Source: Branchiostoma floridae (lineage: Eukaryota > Chordata > Leptocardii > Amphioxiformes > Branchiostomatidae). From it: 64,000 nucleotides of DNA. Position 1 is the stretch's first letter, and each line of letters opens with the position of its first letter. Positions 45,973 through 57,000 of the stretch are shown here, one piece after another. The translations under genes were made by a program, and so were the position numbers. The notes under the pieces are model-generated. The model was not told the DNA's origin. It did not search any database and saw only the letters and a program-made list of their open reading frames with translations. The stretch is taken from assembly GCF_000003815.2 (NCBI RefSeq), contig NC_049989.1, positions 9,025,389 through 9,089,388 of the forward strand, written 5' to 3'.

Positions 45973-47693
45973 AAATGTGCGCTCTGATTAGTGAAATAGT
46001 TGTTCGATTTTGGTACATCAACGTTTATTATGAACTGGGTCAATATGTGCATTAATATAAAGCTTTATCGTGGAGATATAGATGTGGTAGCATATTTTTG
46101 ATTGATTTGCTAATACAAAGGTAATGGTCTCTCTACTTCAACAGCGATCAAAAACAGTAATACCCTTGATTCCATGGGTTGAGATGATGGCACAGAAGGC
46201 TTATCATAGATTTTGTAAACTGTCATCTGTGAAATCAATAGGTATTGCTGCAGAACCATTGCCCTATTTCTGCGTTCGTCAGCTATATTTCAGCTTGATA
46301 TGTGTTAGAAAATGTCATCTCCAAACAATGGTATTTTTTTCCAGGAAACGATTGTACAACTATGCAAAATATCGATGAGTAAACCTAAGGGCTTATCATA
46401 ACAATGGGGTAACAGACATCGACAACGTAGTTCACAACGATAAGGAGAAGTTTTATTGAGATTGTTTGTATGTGTGTCCATCAATGTTTAGACAAATAGC
46501 ACTGTATCTTAACACATGAAAAGTTTCTTGAAAGATACTCGTGAACATTCAAATCATCATATCTTTTGCAATGAGAGCATGGACTGCTACAATTTCTTGG
46601 CCTCTCTTACCATACCATTGTTCAAGGTACCAGAGTATAGTCACTTACTACTAACAGCAAAAAATACATCAAGCTCAATTCAACAAAAACATTTCTGCAA
46701 CAAATCTTTTTCACAGGAAGAATTTAAGCTTATTGCACTTGTATTGTAGTATTGCAGTTCATTGTCGTCTATTTTGTGACATTACAACTACGCAAGTTTC
46801 TATGCAAGTCCGCTTGTAAACACTGTACAGATGACGGCATGTTTTAGTACACAGAATGTCACATTTGCCGGAAGCTAGGCACAGTGAAGAGTTGGTCCCC
46901 TCATACCAGCTTTTACTTGACACAATATTAAATGAAATATATTGACTGTATTCATAAAAGTACCTTCTACATTGAAATGAACTAGCCAATATGTAGAAGG
47001 GAAAGTCGCGTCAAAATGACGGGATATTTGGTCGAATATGATAATGTTTTACAATAAACACAAAATGACTTACATTTAAGTCTAACTTAACACTTAAAGT
47101 TTGGTGGGCTTGATTCAAGCAAATCCTTGGGCAAATGACAGAACTTTGCACGCCCATAACTGTACAAAAATACTGACGAATTTTCTTATTGGTGAATTTA
47201 CCTCAAATTAGCAAAGACACTGCATTTAAAATGTCGAGGAGTGACGTAGATGTCTGGTCATTTGTAGCGCACACCACCTAGCATATCAATATGATAAAAA
47301 GTCTTTGAAATGTTTTTCCTTCTAAGCACAAGCTCACCACCTACAGAAATAGTACGGAAGTTGAACACATGTTATCAGTTGACTAGTCCCTTGATGGAAT
47401 TTTATCTGTGCTTGCACAGTTGTGTGGGACAAGAGCAAAAGAAACAGAACTGACTGGAGCCCTATAGCGCTATAGTTCACCTTTGATCGTATAGTAACCT
47501 ATATCAGTTGTTTTGTAGTAAAACATTGTATTTAGGGAAGCAAAGTCGACGGACAGTGGTTTCAAATTGCAATATTTATATATTGAAAAAATTATTCAAA
47601 ATCACCATCCGTCGATTTGACATGTCAAAATACACTGTTGTTGGCCTATAAAAGCGAGGACATGCTGTACTATACTCATTCGAGCCCATAACA

Positions 47694-47716
47694 CTGAGGA
47701 AGCCACACGGCGAAAC
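47694..47716 (+). ncRNA. Hammerhead-like core downstream of gene C
   Basis: CTGAGGA, a short GCC/GGC stem with ACAC loop, then GAAAC. It fits the CUGANGA...GAAA core with a minimal stem II. It lies about 180 bp beyond the gene C stop codon, on the opposite strand, in sequence that looks repeat-derived (gttcgaataaagttcc follows). Confidence 0.4.
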
Positions 47717-47892
47717 ATGTTTGTTGTGTGTTGGTTCGAATAAAGTTCCAAAACGGGGAACATGCGGCTCCAGCGTCTTTTCTAAAGATGTGTCGTAATT
47801 GTGAACGGTTGGCTTGAGGTTGTCCTTCCCCACATACAACACAACGGATATAGGTTACGCCACACGGATAAAGGTGAACTACCATAAACATC

Positions 47893-48028
47893 CTACACCG
47901 CTGGACTCTTGCACGACGGCGTGAGTTCCTTCATCTGGCACCACCTGGTGGCGGGCTTCGGGGGCGTGTCCATCATTTCCCGCCACTGCTCTGTCCACGG
48001 CCCGATCTCACACCTCCCTATCATGCCC
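47893..48028 (-). CDS. Gene C exon h: C2B end and stop
   Basis: 136-nt terminal exon, phase 2 in, acceptor ctccaactgtag|G, stop TAG at 47895-47893. It encodes GMIGRCEIGPWTEQWREM, MDTPPKPATRWCQMKE and LTPSCKSPAV. The MIG of the ancestral N-E-x-IG turn is kept only in this paralogue. WHXL is replaced by WCQM. Confidence 0.88.
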
Positions 48029-51000
48029 CTACAGTTGGAGAACATCAACATGTGAGTCTTTAGTGCAATACATCATACGGTCGCATGGGGGCTACTGGAA
48101 GCTGGCTTCGCCCTACCAAGGAGGTTGATAAACTTCATTGTAACTATAAAACGTATTTTCTGTTCTAGATGATGAGAGGAGGTAACCTAGGTACCATCCG
48201 GATGGTAGTTCGCTCCGACGTTTATTATCACACACTATATATACAGTCGCTTCTCGCTCCGACTTTTATCATATTCTATATACAGTCGCTTCTCTGCTAT
48301 TCCCGAAGCGAACTACTATCAGGATGATACCTAGGCTAGAGAGCTGAGGAGGTGTACTTGTTCACGTATCTAAAGAGATGTACAGACTGAGATGTATTTA
48401 AAAAAAATCGTCTATACGTCCATCAAGACCTACCACATACCAAATTCAGCATCAAGACAATCCATCTAGTCTATTTCGAGATACAGTGTTCATACACATG
48501 TACATACACGTGCGCACATACTAGTGCGACAGCACATACAAAAATAAATGAATTTCTTACTGTTCCACCTCTGCTACTGTCAATGCAAGGGACACATTTT
48601 TCATGTCTTCTCTCGTGACGTCAAACATGAAAGATTCGTTGAAAGTTGGGTTAAGAGAGCCAGTTCGTGTTGAAGTCTTCTTTCGGTCTATTTTCTTCTC
48701 ACCATACATTAAAGTTACTTTTACGTAGGAATCTGTGAATAATAATCAGAACAAATTAAGTGAGGAATTATTGGAGAGGTTGCAACTTCTGCTTAATATT
48801 TCTGTCCATGGATATAGTCTTCAAGTTCAAGACACATATAGCATACAATGTGCTTTTATTTTCCTGTTGATTTCTCCAGTATGTGAACTAGTAATCACCA
48901 TAACGTTATGATAGTATAACAGCAGAACAAAAAGTGCACTGTACTCGAGCGCTATCTGGCGGGACAGATAGAAACTGCATTGCAAAAAACAAAACTCGAG
49001 CTCACAGGCTGTACCTGGGGTTTGAGACTGTGTCCTGGTGAGATTCCGTGCTTTTATAACCGTGACAGTAAGCAACTCAGTATGTGGCTGGTAGCTTATA
49101 GAGAACATCAGTTCCGTCACATCTTCTCTGCGCTAAGTACCGACAAAAAGAACGACAATAAGCAATGCAATTTTCTTCTTACTTCGTAATATCTGAAGCA
49201 CACGCGCGCGTGCGCGCCACACACACACACGTACGCGCGCGCGCACACACACGTGTACACAGAAATAAAAGGTTTAACGAAATTTAGATGTACGTTACTT
49301 GATTATAATTTTGTGTTGAATTTCATCACCACTCACCACAAGCTCCAGCATTGGCCTTACTGGCGTTGACCTCCGTCTCGTCGCACCTGTGTCAGCTGGA
49401 CCGTGCTCCAGCGCCCCCTGCTGACAGCGTGTTGAAGTGAACCTCTGTCGGTCATGCACTTGTTCTGAGATGCGCCGATTTCGCGGAGCTGGCAAACATT
49501 CGCATGTGTGAGCAAGGTTCTTAGAATGTTATAAACAAGGGTCATGTAGACTGCCCAGGGCCGTAGAAATGTATGAAATAGTACTTGATTAGTCATGACT
49601 CTATACAGTCAAGGAATTCAATCATACAATTATTGAGTTTGATCACTACAAACAGCACATACACTTAATGTCAAACCCAGTAATAGCATGCACACTAGGT
49701 ACTGTTCAACATGAATGTTACCTTCTTCTCGTTGGAATTCTGACCATTTCCTGCGTGTAGGAGCTCCCTCTGTCTGTTTGTGAAAGGAAAGCAGAAATTA
49801 AAACACTTTCCAAAGTTTCTTGAATACGTAAATCTGATTCATTCTAACACTGTATTCCTTTTTTTCTTTGTTCGTCTTTGTTTCTTTCTATTCGTTGATC
49901 TTTGTCAGAAGAGATCAAAGAATCAACGAATAGAAAGGAAACTAAGACGAACAACGAAAAAAGAATACAGTGTTAGAATGAATCAGATCAACGAACATTT
50001 CAGTTTATCATGGTTTCTTCTAAAACTTATTAAGTTTTATTTTTCAGCAGAATATATCATTATGTGAATTACCCTTGTCCCATACTATCGTGAATGTCCC
50101 TTACACTTGCCAACTGTTCACTTACGTCGAACTTCTGTGCGAGATCTTTGGTCTCCTTGGCACAGGTGGACATCCGGGTCAGGTCAAGCCACGTGCTCTC
50201 CGGACACGGCAACTGGTCAGCATGGTCCTGCTTAAACCTACATTTCGGTGTATAGCTTCATTATTAATAATAATAAGTTTATTTGCAAGTTCATGCCCGA
50301 GGGCTAATTGCAAGTACATGGTATAAACATAGTAGATATATAAGTGACAATGGACAGTTATGAACAATATTCTACTCTAATATTAGTGTTGGCTATTTCT
50401 AAACAGGTAGGGTTTGACCTCTTTTTTGGAAGCAGAGGGAGACGAAAAGCCCCACCTTGTCTACAATTTGTGGGTCCTGCGATTTCAAGAGAAAAGAGGC
50501 TTTCTGTTCGTCTGTCAATGTGGGGAAGTTGAGATAAGTCTTTGTGGCTTCTATAAACAGAGTAATTCTTTCGGTTTCGTTGAATGAACATTTGGAAATA
50601 TAATGTGTTTCGTCTCCCACTGCTTTAGATGTACAGTATTTACAAATTCTTTCACACCATGGTAATCTCTTATATCTCCTTCTTTCTACTTCAAGAGGAT
50701 GAGGGCTAATTCTGACTTTGCTTATTGCGGAACGCAGCTCGAAATCAACTAGTTCTCTTATAAGAAGTACTTCTCTCTAGCGTTTTGTAGAGCCTCGGCT
50801 TACCGGTATCTATACTTATATTATGTAGAGACGTCTGGATTAATGATAAGAAAAGGTCAGGAAAAATTGTCATTACATTAACACACACTGGGCTTTGCTA
50901 TGCTCAATCAAGGAGGCTCCCAGTTCAAACTCCTTGGCTCAATGTTGTCTGTGGTCTGTGTAGCTGGATTTTTCACTGTTGCAATAAATTTAAATTATAC

Positions 51001-54000
51001 GCTAGATGGCACAAACATAAAGCTACGTGTCAGATAACTAATTAAAAGCAGAAACAAATCATCGTTCTAGGTCTGTTAAGTCAGACGTGAGACTGTTCAG
51101 TTTTGTAACCTGGTGTCCATTCTATTCTAGATCTAGCCCGCTTCTCTGGACGCTCCCCTACCAATAAAAGAAAAAAACAACAACTGGAAACAGATCTAGA
51201 CTATTTGGCAGGGAGCCTATCAGAGAAGTCAACCAAAACAAGGATAGACCGAATACCAGATTACTCATTTTGACCTTCTTCATCCAAATCTGTTTTGTAT
51301 GATATACTTTATATTCATCAACACGACGTCTACTTAACACTGCACGGCTCAAGGTACGGCTAGATGCCTGAAGGATATTGAAGGCGTTATCTTCGTGACC
51401 GTGATGACTGTTGAGGCCCCGACAGTTTGTCTGTGGTTGGTGTCATATGGCACACCCCATACGTGTGTACGTCTGATCCAACCAATGCATACATGCCTAC
51501 AAACGAACGCCGGCGAGTCTACTTCGCGACCCTGTCAGAAAACTATTTTGTACAGCAGACAACAAGACTCCTCTAACTTAAAGTGGTATCACACAGCACT
51601 TGGGGCCCCGGTGCGGCACTGCGGGGCTCGTTCACTGCGGCAATGTTGTGGTATTTTCGCCGATGTTTTATAATTCAGATATTGCGTAATATGTAAAAGT
51701 ATGACGTAGAAGACAACAAAATACACAAAACGTAGGAAAATTCGTTCTTTATCTCTGAAATTCATTGAGTCATCTACGAACCCCGCAGTGCCGTACCGGT
51801 GCCCAAGTGCAGTGAGATACCACATTTACAAAGTAACGCCTATTTTGAATATAGTTGAATATATTTTGCCGTATAATTTTCCCAATGGTAATCTATTTGC
51901 CAACAGGGATTCTCTAAACTTACAGCCATCGATGTTCTACAGATATACTCAACGTATAAGAAACGTAGGCGTTTCCTTGTAAAAAATATCCATCTTTTAA
52001 GGAACTTAGGGCAAGAAGTCTTGTGTGAATGATTGTCTTACACTTGTGGGGAGATTGCTTGACACCTTTCGACCATCTTAGATGGATCAGGGGGTACGGG
52101 TTTAAGAGGATCCCAGGTTTCATCAGGGGAATACATTTTTCACTTTAAGTCGGAACAGGGAACTAAATATATCAGACCAATGTCCCCAGAGGCTGTGCAT
52201 ATTTCATAGGTAAAGTCTAAAGAGAATTCTTGTCACACCCGCTGTTAATCCGGCCAAGGGAGTTGAACACTTGTGATCAACATAGGGACCCTCTACTAGA
52301 GACACATAACAGTTGACTTGGAAAAAATTTAGACTTGCAAGTTTGAAAAGTGTGAAAATATGCGTTCTGGTTTGATAAACATAGGGACGTAATGGACAGA
52401 GATTTTCACGCCAGACCTCAGTAACACCTGACCGAATCAGTACGTTTCACCATGCACAAATGTGATGCTAACTTTATCGCCAGGGCAGTGGTCGTCATAT
52501 TTCACACAGTGCGTCTGGCTACTGAAAACAAATCCTGTTACAGAAATGGTCTGTGGCTAAAACATTTCAAGTTCATTTCCACTTATCATACGGTATCTTA
52601 ATCTTTGGTAATACAAGCCCACGCCATATCACACAGACCAAGTGCAAGTTTGATCCAACGCAACTAATTGGGCACTTTCTGTAAACCTTTTATCGAAAAC
52701 TCAAAGGTGCGCGTGGCTAGAGTTCTTTTTTAAACCCCCGATGTAATGCTTTCCTAGTGTTCATGTAGTTTTCTGGATTAACATCAGCAAACATAAGATA
52801 AACCAAAACCCTTTGCATTGATGTATAATGAAAATTAAGCACTAGCTGATGGAGAAAATAACTGAAAAGGGCACGGCATATGGCAACCTCTACTGCAGGA
52901 CTAGGAAACTAATCTAATCTACGAAAGACGATAAAGAATGAGTCTACTTGTATGTACCTGTACAATTATGGTGGAACTTCTGACATTTCTAACATTTAGC
53001 TATAGGCAGTTGCTTATATACTGTTCTATATTTGAAAGGATCAGATCACGCCAGTATGCATTACTTTTCCATATCACTTATGTATGAAGATAGAGAATGT
53101 ACTTGCTAAATTTAGAATTCTACAACGGTCAATTCACTTCCAGGCCCATTTGTGACGTGACCGACAGAGCACTTCAAAACCAATGTTTGTACTTGTACTC
53201 CCTTCTAATGCAACTGTTTCAACTTTGGAACACTGACGCAGAGTGTACAGCACACTTCATTTTAATGACTGTAGGGCCGTGAGGTCGAAGTACCTAATGG
53301 TCTAAAAGCGCGTGTCTAAATTTAGTTCCAACTACTAGGGACGAAACGAGAGCCTAAAGTAACGTTATGTAGACTGATGAAATGTAGGAAAGAAGCCTAG
53401 CGCCATAAAACATAAGTCTATAAGCCAAAAGTTAAAATATGACGCTGACTGGCGACTGTCTGGCTGGAAAAAGAATATTTTGTAAAGGTTTTATGAAAAA
53501 AAAGAACATTATTTCAAGGTGATCATACGTACAGCATTCTCAAAATTTGGCAGCCGAGCAAACGTAATATGGCATGCTTCTTTGTTTCTATTTGATTGGA
53601 GAAACCTATCTCAGGATTTCAGTGAAATGGATTTACCACGGTAAGATAGAATCGAACAGATTACTAGGAAAGCTATTCATATTTGTAAAAACACATATGC
53701 TTCGAAATGAAGATGTATGGCGCTGGTAAAGATAAAGACCTTACTCAATAAAATGCCAGTCTATCGTAAACCATAAAAAAATAGAGACATGTACAAGAGG
53801 ACGTAAACTATATAAACAGCGTCTAAAATGAAGCCTCTAGATTGGAGATTGCACTAAGAAAAACTATACATTATTGATAAAGTGCCAGGTTTTGCTTTAA
53901 AAATATTTTATCATGGTCGACCCATACGGAGATGAAGTCTGACAATCTTTGCCAAGAAAATCCGTGGCACAGTGTCGGCGCCAAGAGAATTTGTCATCCC

Positions 54001-57000
54001 ACAATCCAGATGACCCCGTTGGGACACTATGATACACTATGCATGTAGATGGATTTTTATACATCTCTGGGTGTGAACACAGATTTATCTTCTGAGCTCC
54101 ATGGTGCCTTTTTTATAGTGTGACGTAAAACACGCATATGTTAACCGAGAGAATTATACTGATAACCATAAAACGAGAGAGAGTGCTAAAACATATCGTA
54201 GAGTAATCTCCCAGCAGNNNNNNNNNNNNNNNNNNNNNNNNNNNNNNNNNNNNNNNNNNNNNNNNNNNNNNNNNNNNNNNNNNNNNNNNNNNNNNNNNNN
54301 NNNNNNNNNNNNNNNNNTGTCTTATGCTACCGTAGGATCTGCTTGGAGATTAATCGTAAAGCTCATACAGCTGTAATAAAAAGGACTATCAATGTCAAAG
54401 AGTTTAAAACCGTAATCAAACAATCAAAGCTAAAATTGGATTTTGGATTCTAAATATTGTAACCAAAGGTTCCACAACGTTGTTGCCGACAGAGCAAACA
54501 GAAAAAAATGCCCAAAACATGTTAGTACCGTCATCTTTACAAACAAGGCCCCCCCCCCCCCCCCATTGGTGGTCATCTTTTCCAACGTAATGAAGTCTAC
54601 TCAACGATCTCTTTAATATTATGCCCCTTCTCCCCACACACTCCCTATATCTTCGTGCTGTGATAATGATGGGTCTCAAGTTAGTCTGTATTCCTATAGC
54701 ACCCAAATATTCATTTATTATTCACAGAACGCAACAAAAACTTTCTTCTTTTTATTACAGGACTCAATTAATAATGAGAAGGCTATAGACCTTACACAGG
54801 GGAGCGTGAGATCGATTTCGTGGTCTTAGATCTTGCAGGACACAGTTGCTAGTCCTGAACTAAGAATAAAAACCCTAGCATCTATATTTTATGTTCAAAC
54901 TATAGCGAATACATACACTGAGAGTGGTCAATTTTGAATCAATCTGTGATTTGTCATGTGTGGTTTCCATCTTCTCTGCAATCAGTAAGAGGCACCAAAG
55001 ATCTGTTCTTCAATTCCGGTCCTGTGGGGGTGTTTTGAAAGGTCCATTACAAAGTTTACTTGGTGTACTCTCACTTTACGAAGGCGTTTGACATGCGTAA
55101 CGGCAGACTGCACTAAGTCCCACTCTTCTGACGGAGCTTTGCGGTAAAAGCCTTTATTTCATGCACGGGAAATACAGGCTTTGGAATGCGCAAAGTTCGT
55201 GAGATCCCAATCTCAAGTTGCGATTTTTAGGTTAAGAAATAATAGCCCCGATAAAGTGTGAGACGAATCTTACCACAAATGTACAACCCAAAACACATCC
55301 AATAAAATGTACATGTATCGTATGCCCGATACATCATAATGGTTATGCTTTAAATGCTGGCCCTTGATTTTCGGCTATACAATGTTTTAAAGTTAAGCAA
55401 CAGCTCTTCCAAATCATATGGAGGCGCCCATCTCCGTATCCTTAGACCTAGGGCCACGCACCAGTGAAGCACAGACGCCACTACAGCACTGAAAGTCAAT
55501 AGATCCCATTGCAGTTACGGCGGCCATTTTGGATTTTTTCTGTGTCCTTTCACCAGCACGAGGCCGGCAAGGATTAAAAGCATGTCTTATAGTATAGATA
55601 AGCCATCTTCAGTGGCAGTTTTGCCCCTCTTACTTGAAGAGTGATGTAATGACCCCGGAATATCCAAAATGGCCGCCGTAACTGGAATGGGGACTAATGT
55701 ATGTATGTGTATACGACTTGGCAAAAAAATGGCAAAATGGCAAAAAAGAGATGATATGTCTTTTCTACATAATATAAAACACGTTACCCTTGAAACTTGT
55801 AGTTCTGGTGGACAACTCCTTCTCTCCTGCGCCTGTTGCCGAACTCCTGTGGGGGCACGAACCTTACAGACGGCGGGCTGGCTCCTCGGGTCGTCTTGGA
55901 CAGGTGGGCGTCTACACAAAGTGTAAAGCGTTGAAGGAATTCACCAAAAGAAGAGGGTGTATTGAAACACTGAAATTATGGAGTTTCATGACTGGTAAGA
56001 TAACTTGGTTGATGTTCTGATAATTAATCATTTCGACTTTTAACAATAAAAGTAAAACATTTTAATATTTACATTTTCACTAAAAATAATAAAAAAATTA
56101 AGATACAGGAGATAAGGATTTAAAGGTTCATACGTGGCATTATATGACAGAAGAGGACAACGTGGCACTGCACTCCAATTGGTAACTTATTTTAACAGTG
56201 TCACATACAAAAAAGGTAAAGGTATAGTCTCATGACCTTTTGATTTTGTAAAGGCAGTGGGTTGTTATCCACTGTGTCTAGGGCACTGTATCATAATTTT
56301 GTTCTATATCAATATGAAATCCCCTGGTAATTTGTTTCTTGATTGGACACTAAAAAAGATTATTTTGTGATGGAAGTAAAAGAATCTATCTAGTACATAA
56401 GGGCCCATCAACCATGATTAAGCTATGACAAGATACTGACTTACTCATTGCGTCGTGACGTCATGTTTCTGATGGTCTTAAGAGCAATCAATCCTAATCA
56501 GTCATCGTAAAACAAATACTTGATGTCTCCAGAAATTTTGTGTTGAAACAAATACAAATCCTTCTCCACAAGAGTGAATTCGAATGTGTTCCAATAGAAA
56601 ACCGCGCTCCAAGAGCAATCAATCTTCATCAGTTTTCGTGAAGAAGTACATAAGGACTGGTTGAACATTTGGTGATGGCTCCAGAAATTTGTGTTGAAAC
56701 AACTACAAATCTTTCTCCACAAGAGTGAACATGTTTCAAAAGAAAACCACGATTCAAGACCAGCCTGCCATGCCCACTAATGGAATATTGCAGACGGGAT
56801 AACCGAGTTAGTCACAAACCATTAGTGGGTATTTTCTGCACATTACCACAATGTACTTGTGCATCGATGGTGGAATTTTCTATTAGCCGTGACTGTCAAA
56901 GGTGGTATCTCACTGCACTTGGGGAACCGGTGCGGCACTGCAGTGTTTGAAAGATTTCTCAACTAATTTCAGAAATAAAGAACAAATTTTCCTACGTTTT

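Larger units (their letters stand above)
42025..47892. other. Region between gene B 5' part and gene C 3' end
   Basis: 5.9 kb that should contain the missing 5' exons and promoter of gene B, none of which I can identify. It holds a 50-bp GT microsatellite (44121-44168), the 1.55-kb inverted-repeat element (44259-45812), a MITE-B copy and a hammerhead-like core near the right end. A minus-strand open segment at about 42190-42281 after a good acceptor (cttcttttgacag) is unassigned. Confidence 0.55.
50791..55787 (-). other. Gene C intron (b-c), main part
   Basis: Holds MITE-A copy 3, the 100-N gap (54218-54317), a 16-C run (54549-54564) and a 173-bp inverted-repeat element (55512-55684) about 100 bp from exon b. 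No other exon is recognised, but sequence is missing in the gap. Confidence 0.6.

Noticed and set aside
55669-56020. Plus-strand ORFs (85 and 76 codons) over gene C exon b
   Set aside because: They are shadows of the minus-strand exon 55788-55911, which has correct phases and paralogue similarity.
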